A stretch of DNA of 64,000 nt from Streptomyces sp. CC228A (GTDB lineage Bacteria; Actinomycetota; Actinomycetes; Streptomycetales; Streptomycetaceae): the NCBI RefSeq assembly GCF_021390935.1, contig NZ_JAJPUI010000007.1, positions 372,001-436,000 of the forward strand, written 5' to 3'. Shown here piece after piece: positions 43,488 through 52,793 of this stretch (its first letter is position 1; each line of letters starts with the position of its first letter). The translations under genes were made by a program, and so were the position numbers. The notes beneath the pieces are model-generated. The model did no database searches and was not told where the DNA came from. It was given only the letters and a program-made list of their open reading frames with translations.

Positions 43488-44244
43488 GCGCGCCCGCGGA
43501 ACGGTGGAGGGCCCCGCCGGCCGTACGGCGGTGAGCCCGGGCGCCGCGGCCGTGCGGCCCGGCGCCGGGTGGGCTTCGGGACGGACCCGAGGCCGGGGCG
43601 GGGCGGACACGTCCAGGGCCCGCGGCCGGGACAGGCGGACGCGCCCGGCTGCCGAGACCGAGCGGGGCGAACGAATCCACCGCCCAGGGGCCCCTGGGGC
43701 CGGGCGGGGCGGACGCCCCGCAATGCAAGGCCCGGCGGGGCGGATACGGCGGAAATCCGGGCCGGGCAGGTTTGACGTGCCCAGAACTCGTACCGGGCGG
43801 GAACCCATACCGGGCGGGGCGACGCGCCCGGGAAACCGACCGAGGCCGACCGAGGCCGGCCGCGGCAGACGCGGCGGACGCGGACGCCGGGAGGATCCCG
43901 CGCAGGCCCTCCGGGGCCAGCGGGGCCGCCGGGATCGGCGTGGCACGACGGGGCCGGCGCGGCACGGCGGGGCCGAGCGGCACGACGCGACCGGCGGGAG
44001 ACCGCTCAGGCAGCGGCAGGAGCCTCCAAGGCGAGCCGCGCGGGGCCCGACGACCACCGGCGCCGCCCCGCACACACCCGCTCCCCCACACGCACCGACC
44101 GCCCCCGCACACACCCGCTCCCCCACACGCACCCACCGCCCCGTACGCGCCCGCTCCCCCGGGCGGCGCCCCAGACCCCGCCCCCGCGGGGAGCGGATCA
44201 CGGGCCCCCAGAGCGGTGCGGGGTACGGACGGGTACGGGTGCGC
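43488..44244. other. GC-rich, repetitive 757-bp gap between convergent genes
   Basis: No credible gene. The strand is a patchwork of GGGCGGGGCGGAC-type motifs (around 43597, 43698, 43729 and 43811). On the right, two direct copies of a 37-base pattern follow (44064 and 44101, both containing CACACACCCGCTCCCCC). These are simple GC-rich degenerate repeats, probably by slippage. Long plus-strand frames across it have Arg/Gly composition and no start signal. Convergent terminators may be buried in it. Confidence 0.5.
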
Positions 44245-45081
44245 TCACGCCTCGCGTTCGCGGGGCGCGGCGGCGGGCGTGCCATTCGCCGCGGCGGCGG
44301 CGCGTTCCCGCTCGGCCTGCTCCTCCGCCTCCATCTCGGCGAAGACGTCGATCGGCGGCGGCGCCTTGGCGAGGAAGATCCAGGTCAGGTAGACCGCCAG
44401 CAGGAACGGCGGGATCTTGAGCGCGACCAGCACCCAGCCGAGCTGCGTGGTGTCCGCCCACCAGTAGAGCGGGAACAGGATCGCGCACTTCCCGAGCAGG
44501 ATCAGGCCCCAGGCATAGCTGGCCTTCGCATACGCCTTCTTGCGACCGGGGTTGCGGGTGCGCCAGGAGAGGTTCTCCTTGAAGATCGGGCCGAGGATCA
44601 GCCCGATGAGCGGGACGCCCGCGAGGGTCGTGGCGATGTACGCGACGCCCAGGCCGAGCGTGTAGAGCATGCCGGGCAGGTAGAAGTCCTTCGCGTTGCC
44701 GGTCATCATCGCGAAGACCACACCGAAGGCCACGCCGAACACACCGCTGAACGCGTGCTTGACCGTATCTCGGCGGATCAGCCGGAAGACGACGAGCAGC
44801 AGGGACACGCCGAGGGCCGCGAGCGCGGAGACGTGCAGGTCCTTGTTGATCGTGTAGATCGTGACGAAGAGGAGCCCGGGAAGGACGGTCTCCACCATGC
44901 CCCGCAGGCCGCCGAAGGCGTCGAACAGGGCGGCTTCGGTCAGCGCCTTGGTGCTGTCCCCGCCGTCGGTCCCGTCTGCTCCGGCGGCGGCCCCGGCGCC
45001 GGGCGCGGCGCCTTGCGGGGCCTGCCCGTGGTCGGGGCGCGTGCCGTCCTGTGCGGTGGTCGGCTTGTCGAGTGACGTCAC
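44245..45081 (-). CDS. DUF3159 membrane protein
   Basis: The 278-residue protein has a disordered Gly/Ala/Asp-rich N-terminus (residues 1-45), then ALFDAFGGLRGMVETVLPGLLFV and five or so further hydrophobic helices, with WRTRNPGRKKAYAKASYAWGL between two of them. This is the DUF3159 family, present across streptomycetes next to the OB-fold gene; no function is known. It starts three bases after the OB-fold stop, so the two are cotranslated. Confidence 0.85.
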   Translation of the reverse strand: MTSLDKPTTAQDGTRPDHGQAPQGAAPGAGAAAGADGTDGGDSTKALTEAALFDAFGGLRGMVETVLPGLLFVTIYTINKDLHVSALAALGVSLLLVVFRLIRRDTVKHAFSGVFGVAFGVVFAMMTGNAKDFYLPGMLYTLGLGVAYIATTLAGVPLIGLILGPIFKENLSWRTRNPGRKKAYAKASYAWGLILLGKCAILFPLYWWADTTQLGWVLVALKIPPFLLAVYLTWIFLAKAPPPIDVFAEMEAEEQAERERAAAAANGTPAAAPREREA

Positions 45082-45084
45082 CGG

Positions 45085-45489
45085 CTACTCCCGTCCGAGC
45101 GGTCGGAGTTCGTATTTCGGATTGAAGAGGACCCTGCGGCCCTGGCTGATGCAGATCCGGCCCGAGGCGACGAGCTTCCGGCCGGGCTCTATGCCGACGA
45201 TCGCGCGCCGACCGAGCCACACCACGTCGAGGGGGGCCGTGCCGTCGTAGAGCTCGGCCTCCAACGCCGGCACGCCGGCCCGCGGGCGCAGGGTGACCGT
45301 CCGCAAGGTACCAGTGACCTTGACGATCTGCCGGTCGCCGCAGTCCGAGATCCTGGTGCAGCCCGTCGTCGCCGCGTCGTCGCCGGACTCGTCCGGGTCC
45401 GGTCGGTCCTGCGGACCGGACAGCCGGTCCAGCAGGCGGCGCAGGGGCCCCCGCTCCACGGGCCTGCCTGTACGCGGTGCAGCACTCAT
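45085..45489 (-). CDS. OB-fold nucleic-acid-binding protein
   Basis: The 134-residue protein has an N-terminal disordered acidic stretch, then GDRQIVKVTGTLRTVTLRPR, EAELYDGTAPLDVVWLGRR and GRKLVASGRICIS, the beta-barrel pattern of an OB fold. It resembles short proteins paired with DUF3159 in streptomycetes. Single-stranded nucleic-acid binding is likely from the fold, but no partner or pathway is known. Confidence 0.75.
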   Translation of the reverse strand: MSAAPRTGRPVERGPLRRLLDRLSGPQDRPDPDESGDDAATTGCTRISDCGDRQIVKVTGTLRTVTLRPRAGVPALEAELYDGTAPLDVVWLGRRAIVGIEPGRKLVASGRICISQGRRVLFNPKYELRPLGRE

Positions 45490-45578
45490 ACCGAAAGCCT
45501 ACCGGCCGCCGCTTTCACCCGTTCGGCTCTGGCAGCGGCGCCGCCCGGGGGATTGCCGCGGGCGGACGGCGGGGCGGT

Positions 45579-46268
45579 TCACCGTTCGAAGCGGTATCCC
45601 ATGCCCGGTTCCGTGACGAAGTGCTGGGGGTGCGAGGGGTCCTTCTCCAGCTTGCGGCGCAGCTGGGCCATGTAGACCCGCAGGTAGTTGGTCTCGGTGC
45701 CGTACGAAGGGCCCCACACCTCCTGCAGCAGCTGCTTCTGGCTGACGAGGCGGCCGCTGTTGCGGACCAGCACTTCGAGCAGGTGCCATTCCGTGGGGGT
45801 GAGCCGCACGTCCTTGCCGTCGCGGTGGACCTTCTTCGCCGCGAGGTCGACGGTGAACGAACCGGTCTCGACGACCACGAGTCCCTCGTCGCCGTTGCCG
45901 CCGACGGGTTCGGCACGGCGGACGGCGGCGCGCAGCCGGGCCAACAGCTCGTCCATGCCGAACGGCTTGGTGACGTAGTCGTCGGCGCCGGCGTCGAGGG
46001 CCTCGACCTTCTCGTCGGAGGTGTGGCGGGCCGAGAGCACGAGTATGGGGACGCGCGTCCAGCCGCGCAGGCCCCGGATGACGTCCACGCCGTCCATGTC
46101 GGGCAGGCCCAGGTCGAGGATGACCACGTCGGGGTGGCGTCCGGCGGCGAGGTTCAGGGCGGTCGCCCCGTCGGGCGCAGCGTCGACCTCGTACTTGCGT
46201 GCCTTCAGGTTGATCACGAGGGCGCGTACGATCTGCGGCTCGTCGTCCACCACGAGCACCCGTGTCAT
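45579..46268 (-). CDS. OmpR-family response regulator (KdpE-like)
   Basis: The 229-residue protein has a receiver domain (VLVVDDEPQIVRALVINLKA, phosphoacceptor in VILDLGLPDMDG, Lys of YVTKPFG) and a winged-helix output domain (LTPTEWHLLEVLVRN, NYLRVYMAQLRRKLE, MGYRFE). The sequence is close to KdpE, which controls potassium transport. No histidine kinase gene is adjacent, so the partner is elsewhere. The potassium-type regulators at 42157-43487 are nearby, which agrees with a potassium role but does not prove it. Confidence 0.85.
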   Translation of the reverse strand: MTRVLVVDDEPQIVRALVINLKARKYEVDAAPDGATALNLAAGRHPDVVILDLGLPDMDGVDVIRGLRGWTRVPILVLSARHTSDEKVEALDAGADDYVTKPFGMDELLARLRAAVRRAEPVGGNGDEGLVVVETGSFTVDLAAKKVHRDGKDVRLTPTEWHLLEVLVRNSGRLVSQKQLLQEVWGPSYGTETNYLRVYMAQLRRKLEKDPSHPQHFVTEPGMGYRFER

Positions 46269-46875
46269 GAGGCGGCCTGCTTTCTCTCGGTCCCGGGGCG
46301 CCCGCCGCAGCCCGTGACCTCATTGTGCTGCAGGCGCTGCACCGCCGGCGGTGCAGCGTCGACCTTACGGCCGCCACCCTGACCGATTCGGCCGTAGGTG
46401 CGGTTTCCTCGACGGTATTGACGGGATTCTGACACGGGGGTCCGAGGCCGAGGCGCCGGGCGGCAGCCGAGGCAGGGGCCCTGCCCGACCTGGGGCGTCG
46501 CGGCTGCGAGCGCCCCTGCCCTGGCCGTGCTGGAGCCTTGGTACGTCCTGCAGCCTCTGGGTTGACGGCCGGGCGCCCCGTCCTGGGCCCTCCGTCCCCT
46601 TGCGGCCTCCGTCCCGTCCTGGAGCCTCCGGGCCGGCGGGGGCGTCCGTACGCCCCGATGCGCCTCCCGGTCGGCAAGGGGTGGCCGTCCGTCCTGAAGC
46701 ATCCGAGCCGCCGGGGACGTCCGTGCGCCCTGGGGCCTCCGTCACCCCCGCGGCCTCCGGGTCGGCGGGGGCGGGCCGCCGGGCGGCCGGCCGGGTGCCC
46801 CGCGGGTGCCGCAGCGCAGTCGGCCCGCCGGCCCGGGTGTTCCCGGTCCGGCGGGCCTGGCGCGCTGTCGCCGGG
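46269..46875. other. gap between the response regulator and the DUF3710 gene
   Basis: No gene is credible in this 607-base stretch. It has GC-rich CCTCCG-type degenerate repeats at 46440-46790. The terminator hairpin at 46822-46857 lies here. Confidence 0.5.
46822..46857 (-). terminator. terminator of the dut/DUF3710 operon
   Basis: GGCCCGCCGG (46822-46831) pairs exactly with CCGGCGGGCC (46848-46857) around a 16-base loop. It lies about 20 bases past the stop of the minus-strand DUF3710 gene. Confidence 0.7.
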
Positions 46876-47667
46876 TCAGCGGACCTCGGTGATCTCGGGG
46901 CCGCGCTGCAGCTGCCCCATGCCGCCGGAGAACCGGGAGCCCTGCGCGTCCGCCTGGATGCCCTCCGGCACCATCTGGGCGTCGTTGGGCAGCTTGAGGA
47001 CGATCGGGTCCCGGGGAGCCATCGGGCCTTCGCCGCGGACGACCACGGTGTCCCGGAAGATCTGCTCCAGCAGCCCCGCCGCCTGCGGCTGGACCGCGCC
47101 CTGGCCGGAGATGACGCCCCGCAGGAACCAGCGCGGGCCGTCCACGCCCACGAAGCGCACCAGCTGGACACCGCCCGTGCCGTCGGGCAGCTGGACCGGG
47201 ACCTGCGCGCGCAGCTCCCAGCCGAGGGGGCCCTCGACCTCGTCGATGACACCGCCCTGCTGGGTGATGCCGGAGGCGATCTCGTCGCGGACCTCGCCCC
47301 AGATGCCCTCGTTCTTGGGGGCGGCGAAGGCCTGGAGCTGGATCGCGCTGTCGCTGAGGACCACGGTCGCCGCGACGATCGCGTCCCCGGCGACCTCCAC
47401 GCGCAGTTCCATGCCCTCGACCCCGGGCACGAAGACGCCGCCCAGGTCGACCCGGCCGTCACCGGGCTTGGCGACCTCGGAGACGTCCCAGGGGCCGTCG
47501 GGGCGGGGCGCGGGCGGCAGGTTCACCCGGCGCCGGCCCGTGCCGGCCTCGTCCTCGGCCTCGTCCACGTCCTCGGCGCTGTCAGTCGTGTCGACAGCAG
47601 CATCGACCTGCTCGGCCTCGCTCGCCGCGGTGTCGGCGGCACGGCCCTTCTTGCGACGTCCGAACAC
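46876..47667 (-). CDS. DUF3710 protein
   Basis: GTG 47667 with GGAAGG upstream gives the normal start (FGRRKKGR); the longer frame to 47715 has no signal. The 263-residue protein is acidic at the N-terminus (residues 8-45). It then shows VNLPPAPRPDGPWDVSEV, DLGGVFVPGVEGMELRVEV and EGIWGEVRDEIASGI, the DUF3710 pattern conserved in actinobacteria. No function is assigned to the family. It starts two bases before the dut stop on the complementary reading, so it is tightly linked to dut. Confidence 0.85.
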   Translation of the reverse strand: MFGRRKKGRAADTAASEAEQVDAAVDTTDSAEDVDEAEDEAGTGRRRVNLPPAPRPDGPWDVSEVAKPGDGRVDLGGVFVPGVEGMELRVEVAGDAIVAATVVLSDSAIQLQAFAAPKNEGIWGEVRDEIASGITQQGGVIDEVEGPLGWELRAQVPVQLPDGTGGVQLVRFVGVDGPRWFLRGVISGQGAVQPQAAGLLEQIFRDTVVVRGEGPMAPRDPIVLKLPNDAQMVPEGIQADAQGSRFSGGMGQLQRGPEITEVR

Positions 47668-47668
47668 G

Positions 47669-48193
47669 TCACTGTCCTTCCCGGTCGGATACGACCGCAG
47701 CGTATGGGTTCCCACCCGTCCAGCCCTCCACGGCGGCGTGACCGCCAGTGGACCCGAAGCCCCCCTCGGCCCGTGCCGAGCCGGGAAGCTCCGCGACCTC
47801 GTGGAAGCGGACCTTCTCGACTTGCTGAACGACCAGTTGGGCGATCCGGTCGAACCGCTCGAACCGTACGCTCTCGCGCGGGTCCAGGTTCACCACGATC
47901 ACCTTGATCTCTCCACGGTACCCGGCATCGACCGTCCCCGGGGCATTCACCAGGGCGATCCCGCAGCGGGCGGCCAGTCCGGAGCGCGGATGTACGAAGG
48001 CCGCGTACCCGTCCGGGAGCGCGATGGACACCCCGGTGGGCAGAATGGCGCGTTCTCCCGGTCCGAGGTCGGCGGCCTCGGTCGTGACGAGGTCGACGCC
48101 CGCGTCGCCGGGGTGCGCGTAGCCTGGCAGCGGCACGTCCGGGTCCAGGCGGCGGATGAGCACGTCGACGGGGGTGCGGGAAGAGGAGGGCAT
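47669..48193 (-). CDS. dut: deoxyuridine triphosphate nucleotidohydrolase
   Basis: The 174-residue protein shows all five dUTPase motifs: DAGVDLVT, HPRSGLAARCGIAL, GTVDAGYRGEIKVIVV, FDRIAQLVVQ and AEGGFGSTG. It hydrolyses dUTP to dUMP and pyrophosphate, keeping uracil out of DNA. The catalytic Asp is in VDAGYRG. Start ATG 48193 overlaps the stop of the PaaI-type gene by one base. Confidence 0.95.
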   Translation of the reverse strand: MPSSSRTPVDVLIRRLDPDVPLPGYAHPGDAGVDLVTTEAADLGPGERAILPTGVSIALPDGYAAFVHPRSGLAARCGIALVNAPGTVDAGYRGEIKVIVVNLDPRESVRFERFDRIAQLVVQQVEKVRFHEVAELPGSARAEGGFGSTGGHAAVEGWTGGNPYAAVVSDREGQ

Positions 48194-48774
48194 CAGGGGT
48201 TCACCTCGAAGGCGCGGGCGCGGCGGACCTGGTCGGGATCGGCCATGACCGCCTGGATCTCCTCCGGCCGGCCGTTGTCGATGAAGTGGTCGACCTTCAC
48301 CTCGATGAAGAGGGCGTCGGCGCGGACGGCGACGGGGCCGTCGGGCCCGCCGATCCGCCCGGTGGCCGAGGAGTAGATCTTGCGGCCGTGGACGGCAGTG
48401 ACGCGGGCTTCCAGGTGGAGCACGGCCCCGACGGGCACGGGCGCCACGAAGTCGGTCTCCAGCCGGCCGGTCACCGCGATGACCCGCAGGAGCCAGCCGA
48501 GGGCGCCCAGGGTCTCGTCCAGGGCGGTGGCGAGGACACCGCCGTGCGCGAGGCCGGGAGCGCCCTGGTGGTCGGCGGTGACGGTGAACTCGGCGGTGAC
48601 GGCGACGCCCTCGCCTGCCCGCGCCTCCAGGTGCAGGCCGTGCGGCTGCTCGCCGCCGCAGCCGAAGCAGTGGGCGTAGTGGGACCCGAGGAGCTCACCG
48701 GGTGCGGGCGCGTCGGGGTGCCGTACCGGCGGTACGGCGTCCGCGGGGGGCGTCAGTGCAGTGCTCACAGCCAC
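48193..48774 (-). CDS. PaaI-family thioesterase
   Basis: The 193-residue hotdog protein has HCFGCGGEQPHGLHL near the start, a Cys pair and an HGL segment common in actinomycete PaaI thioesterases, and GAPGLAHGGVLATALDETLG with the active-site Asp/Glu near residue 90. It probably hydrolyses aryl- or acyl-CoA. The gene is divergent from the DUF3093 gene at 48828. Confidence 0.85.
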   Translation of the reverse strand: MAVSTALTPPADAVPPVRHPDAPAPGELLGSHYAHCFGCGGEQPHGLHLEARAGEGVAVTAEFTVTADHQGAPGLAHGGVLATALDETLGALGWLLRVIAVTGRLETDFVAPVPVGAVLHLEARVTAVHGRKIYSSATGRIGGPDGPVAVRADALFIEVKVDHFIDNGRPEEIQAVMADPDQVRRARAFEVNP

Positions 48775-48827
48775 CAGACCTTACCCGCGCGGCGGCCCCG
48801 GGTCCGCACCGTGCCAAGCTTGGGTGC

Positions 48828-49357
48828 ATGCAGCCTTCCGACCGCCCCTCCGCTCCGCAGGACCTGGACGCCGCGCAGGCCGCCGCCCCGGGTCCCGCCT
48901 CGTACGACGAACGCCTCACCGCTCCGCGCGCGTGGTGGCTGATCGCCGCGCTGCTGGGGCTCTCGGGCGGGCTGGTGGTGCTGCCGCTCGGCCCGTGCCG
49001 GCGCTGGCGGCGGTGATCGCTGCGGGCGCGCTTGCCGCCGCCGCGGTGAGCGCGTATGGCTCTGCCCGGGTCCGCGTGGTGGCGGGTTCCCTGGTGGCGG
49101 GGGGCGCGCGGATCCCGGCGGCGGCGCTGGGCGAGCCGGAGGTGCTGGACGCGGAGGAGGCACGGGCCTGGCGCACGCACCGGGCGGACCCGCGGGCCTT
49201 CATGCTGCTGCGCAGCTACGTCCCGACGGCGGTGCGGGTCCCGGTCACGGACCCGCAGGACCCGACTCCTTACGTGTACGTGTCCACGCGCGCGCCGGAG
49301 CGGCTCGCGGCCGCCCTGCGTCAGCTCACGGCGGCACCGGACCGCTCCGCGGACTAG
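48828..49357 (+). pseudogene. DUF3093 membrane protein, one-base frameshift
   Basis: ATG 48828 starts a frame (YDERLTAPRAWWLIAALLGLSG, then LVVLPLGP) that ends at TGA 49014. The continuation VPALAAVIAAGALAAAAVSAYGS, with the rest of a DUF3093 protein (RADPRAFMLLRSYV), runs in the next frame to TAG 49355. Adding one G in CCG-TG at about 48995 joins them into about 175 residues, the normal length. DUF3093 is broadly conserved, so a sequencing error is quite possible. If real, the protein would be cut inside its second helix. Confidence 0.75.
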
Positions 49358-49448
49358 CTGCCGCCACCCCCGTACGCCCCGAGGCGAGCCGCTGCCCGCT
49401 GGTCCGCGCCAGTGTCTCCACCGTCGGTGCGGGACCCGGGGCAGGCGT

Positions 49449-50849
49449 TCAGGTGTCTTCCGGGGTCGGCTTGCCCGGGCGGGGCGCCTCCAGGGCGGGG
49501 GGCTTGCCGGTGGCGGTGATGGGTCGGCTGCGGGTCTCCGCCGCGGGGTCGATCGGGTCCGCGGGCTGTTCGAGGGGCGGCAGGGCCGGCAGCGCCTCCC
49601 ACGGCACGCGCCGGGCCCGCAGGTCGCTCCGGACGCGCTCGGCGAGCTTCGTGGTGTCGCGGCGGTTCATGACGGCCCCCACGGCGGCGCCGATGAGGAA
49701 CGGCATCAGGTTCGGCAGGTTGCGGATGGTGCGCTTCATGATCTGCTGGCGCAGTTCGCGCTTCAGCCTGCCGCCGAGGGCGGCGTTCACGGAGGTGGGC
49801 TTCGTGATGTCGATGCCGCGTTCCTCCGTCCAGGACGTCAGGTACGCCACGGACCGCTGCCGCAGGGTGCCCGGCGGGCGCAGCCCGTACACCTCGTGCA
49901 GTTCGGCGATGAGCTTGAGCTCGATGGCGGCGACACCGGTGATCTCCGCGGCGAGCTCCGCGGGCATGGCGGGCGGCACCGGCAGCATCGCGGCTGCTCC
50001 GACGCCCGCGCCCACGGTCGCGGTGGCGGCCGCCGCACCTGTGATCAGCTTGTCGGCGAGCTCCTCGGGGCCGAGGTCCGGGAACTGCCTGCGGAGGGTG
50101 TCGAGGTCCCGCACGGGGACGCGGGGGGCGATGTCGATGATCCGGTCGGCGAGGTGGCCGACACCCGCGCGTGCGCTCTGGGCGCTCCTCTGCAGGCCGC
50201 GCCTGACGGCGTCCGCGCCGCGGGCGCGGACCGTGCGGTTCCGGCCGTCGGCGGTGTCGACTGCGCCGGGTACGGCGACGGCGCCCTGCGGGTCGGGCGC
50301 GCCGGGGGCGGCCGCGGCGTCCGGGGCAGGCGTGAGGGCCGCGTCGGGGGCGGCGGCCGCGGGGTCCCCGCTGTGCGTGGGCGCCGGGGTTTCGCCGGTG
50401 TCAGGGGTCGAGCGGGCGCGTCGGCGGCCGAGGAACCGCCCCGCGGGTCCGCTGCGGCGGGTCCGGCCGCCTGTGTGTCGGTCGGCCTGCCCCGGCTGCC
50501 CGGCGGGCTCGGGGGCGTCGGTGCCGTGCACGGATCGGTCCTCCCGGGATGCGTCCGGATTCGGGGTGTGGTGCTGGTGGCGCGGGTCTTCCGCGTGCGG
50601 GGGCCGGTCGGCTCGCGACCGGCGTGCGCCGCCCCGCGGGGGCACGGCACCCGTACCTGCTTCGAGCGAGGCCGCCGGGCCTCGCTCGGGGTCACGTGCG
50701 TCGGGGGAGGGCAGGGGGGCGGGGTGCTCGGTGGGCGCCTCGTGGGCGCCCTGCCGCGGGCCTGTGCCGCCCTGGTGGGCTGCCTCCGGCTTGCCAGGCT
50801 TCCCTGGGAGCCGGAAGCGCCGTTTCCGGTTCGGGACGTCGCCTGCCAA
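49449..50849 (-). CDS. hypothetical protein with disordered front and helical membrane-associated domain
   Basis: The frame gives 466 residues. The first 200 are low-complexity (Pro/Ala/Asp/Arg-rich, no fold). Residues about 205-440 are well conserved-looking: IIDIAPRVPVRDLDTLRRQF, a glycine-rich hydrophobic stretch ATATVGAGVGAAAMLPVPPA, ITGVAAIELKLIAELHEVYG and MPFLIGAAVGAVMNRRDTTKL. This resembles EcsC-like conserved proteins near dut in streptomycetes. Function unknown; peripheral or integral membrane association is likely. The true start could be further in. Confidence 0.65.
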   Translation of the reverse strand: MAGDVPNRKRRFRLPGKPGKPEAAHQGGTGPRQGAHEAPTEHPAPLPSPDARDPERGPAASLEAGTGAVPPRGGARRSRADRPPHAEDPRHQHHTPNPDASREDRSVHGTDAPEPAGQPGQADRHTGGRTRRSGPAGRFLGRRRARSTPDTGETPAPTHSGDPAAAAPDAALTPAPDAAAAPGAPDPQGAVAVPGAVDTADGRNRTVRARGADAVRRGLQRSAQSARAGVGHLADRIIDIAPRVPVRDLDTLRRQFPDLGPEELADKLITGAAAATATVGAGVGAAAMLPVPPAMPAELAAEITGVAAIELKLIAELHEVYGLRPPGTLRQRSVAYLTSWTEERGIDITKPTSVNAALGGRLKRELRQQIMKRTIRNLPNLMPFLIGAAVGAVMNRRDTTKLAERVRSDLRARRVPWEALPALPPLEQPADPIDPAAETRSRPITATGKPPALEAPRPGKPTPEDT

Positions 50850-50863
50850 CGGGCCGACCGACC

Positions 50864-51160
50864 TCAGTCGCAGTCCCGGCAGATCGGCTGCCCGTTCTTC
50901 TCCCGGGCGAGCTGGCTGCGGTGGTGCACCAGGAAGCAGCTCATGCAGGTGAACTCGTCGGCCTGCTTCGGCAGGACCCGGACGGCCAGCTCCTCGTTGG
51001 AGAGGTCGGCGCCCGGAAGCTCCAGGCCCTCGGCCGCCTCGAACTCGTCGACGTCGACCGCGGAGGTCGACTTGTCGTTCCGCCGGGCCTTCAGCTCTTC
51101 GAGACTGTCCTGGTCGACGTCGTCATCGGTCTTGCGTGGGGTGTCGTAGTCCGTAGCCAT
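50864..51160 (-). CDS. DUF4193 small zinc-binding protein
   Basis: ATG 51160 follows GGGGGAGAG. The 98-residue protein matches DUF4193: acidic first half, then KQADEFTCMSCFLVHHRSQLA and a terminal ICRDCD. CMSC and CRDC make a four-cysteine zinc ribbon. The family is universal in actinobacteria, with no known biochemical role. The 15-residue gap to 50849 suggests a joint transcript with the hypothetical gene downstream. Confidence 0.9.
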   Translation of the reverse strand: MATDYDTPRKTDDDVDQDSLEELKARRNDKSTSAVDVDEFEAAEGLELPGADLSNEELAVRVLPKQADEFTCMSCFLVHHRSQLAREKNGQPICRDCD

Positions 51161-51552
51161 GTCACTCTCCCCCTCTGGGTGTTTGCGGTGTCTCCAGCGC
51201 ACGTAACGCGTGAGAGGCCGGACTTGTGCCCGACCTGAGGCGGAGATTTTGCCTCACATCAAGGTCTGTTACTCAATCGACACCCAACCGGGCCTCTCGC
51301 GAGTGATCCGGTTTGGGTGGCGAACGGGACCGTACACGGTCGGGATCGCGCGCTGTACACGCACCACCCCGTGTACTTCCCGTAATCTTCACCCCCAAAA
51401 ACTCGGACTTTTCATGGTTTTCCGGGGCGAAAACCGATTACCACGTGTGATCAGCCGACAGTACGGTGTTGTGATCGATCACACAGGGAAGCACCTGGGG
51501 GGCCGCGGAAAAATTCCGCGTACAGCGAACAGTCGTGCCCTCCATGCCGGTG
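51161..51552. other. divergent-free regulatory gap between DUF4193 and cutS
   Basis: The 392 bases hold the promoter of DUF4193 and the end of the cutRS operon. TTGTGATCGATCACA at 51469-51483 contains the near-palindrome TGTGATCGATCACA, a plausible operator. No gene is credible here. Confidence 0.45.
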
Positions 51553-52788
51553 TCAGAGCGGCAGGGTGACCCGCATCACAAGACCGCCGCCGGGCCTCGG
51601 CTCGGCGGTGATCCGCCCCCCGTGGGCACGGGTGACGGAGCGCACGATGGACAGCCCCAGGCCGACCCCGCGGTCACTTCCGGTGCGCTCCTGGCGCAGC
51701 CGGCGGAACGGCTCGAAGAGGTTGTCGATCTCGTACGCCGGGACGACCGGGCCGGTGTTCGACACGGTCAGCACCGCCTGGCCCTGCTCCACGGCCGTGG
51801 TGACCTCCACGTGGCCGTCCTCCGGCACGTTGTAGCGCACGGCGTTCTGCAGCAGGTTCAGGGCCACCCGCTCCAGCAGCACGCCGTTGCCCTGCACCAC
51901 GGCGGGGGCGGTCCGCACCCGCAGGTCCACGCCCTTGTCGTCGGCCTCCCCGCGCACCTGCTCGATGGCACGGGCCGCCACCTCCGCCAGGTCGACGGGC
52001 TTGCGCTCGACGATCTGGTTGTCGCTGCGGGCGAGCAGCAGCAGGCCCTCCACCAGCTGCTCGCTGCGCTCGTTGGTGGCCAGCAGCGTCTTGCCGAGCT
52101 CGCGCAGCTCCACGGGCGCGCCCGGGTCCGACAGGTGCACCTCCAGCAGGGTGCGGTTGATCGCCAGCGGGGTGCGCAGCTCGTGCGAGGCGTTGGCGAC
52201 GAACCGCTGCTGGGCCGTGAAGGCCCGCTCCAGCCGCTCCAGCATCTCGTCGAACGTGTCGGCGAGCTCCTTCAGCTCGTCGTCCGGGCCGTCCAGCTCG
52301 ATACGGCGGCTCAGGTCGGAGCCGGCCACCTGGCGGGCGGTGCGGGTGATCCGGCCCAGCGGGGACAGCACCCGGCCCGCCATGGCGTAGCCGAAGGCGA
52401 ACGCGATGATGCTGAGGCCCAGCAGCGCGAAAAGGGAGCGCCGCAGCAGGTCGTCCAGGGCCAGGTCGCGCTGCTGCTGGAGGCACTCGGCCATGGCCAC
52501 GTTGTACTGGTCGCTGGTCGGTGCGGGCGGCAGCCGGCACCAGCCGGTGGTCGCCTGCACATGGCCCTGCACCAGCTTGAACGGCAGGTCGCCGACGCTG
52601 ATCTGGAGGGCCTGGGCGGTGAGCAGGTAGATGATCGACAGCAGCAGGATGCCCGCGATCAGGAACATGCCGCCGTACAGCAGGGTGAGCCGTATGCGGA
52701 TCGTGGGCCGCAGCAGCGGGCGGGCCTGGACGCGCGGGTCCCAGGTGGGTTTCGGGGGCACCGCTCGCGGTGGGGACGTGCCGGCCAC
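51553..52788 (-). CDS. cutS: CutS sensor histidine kinase
   Basis: GTG 52788 is chosen; it lies five bases after the cutR stop, which is the usual arrangement. The 411-residue protein has two membrane helices (LLYGGMFLIAGILLLSIIYLL and SLFALLGLSIIAFAFGYAMAG) bracketing an extracytoplasmic loop of about 70 residues with two Cys, a HAMP domain, the H box FVANASHELRTPLAINR (His phosphoacceptor), and the N, G1 and G2 boxes (LLQNAVRYN, GLGLSIV). The two loop Cys fit the redox sensing reported for CutS in Streptomyces. It partners CutR. Confidence 0.9.
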   Translation of the reverse strand: MAGTSPPRAVPPKPTWDPRVQARPLLRPTIRIRLTLLYGGMFLIAGILLLSIIYLLTAQALQISVGDLPFKLVQGHVQATTGWCRLPPAPTSDQYNVAMAECLQQQRDLALDDLLRRSLFALLGLSIIAFAFGYAMAGRVLSPLGRITRTARQVAGSDLSRRIELDGPDDELKELADTFDEMLERLERAFTAQQRFVANASHELRTPLAINRTLLEVHLSDPGAPVELRELGKTLLATNERSEQLVEGLLLLARSDNQIVERKPVDLAEVAARAIEQVRGEADDKGVDLRVRTAPAVVQGNGVLLERVALNLLQNAVRYNVPEDGHVEVTTAVEQGQAVLTVSNTGPVVPAYEIDNLFEPFRRLRQERTGSDRGVGLGLSIVRSVTRAHGGRITAEPRPGGGLVMRVTLPL

Positions 52789-52793
52789 GGCCG

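Noticed and set aside
43504..45075. Plus-strand frame of 523 codons across the GC-rich gap
   Set aside because: Arg/Gly-rich composition, no start signal, and its second half is the antisense of the DUF3159 gene.
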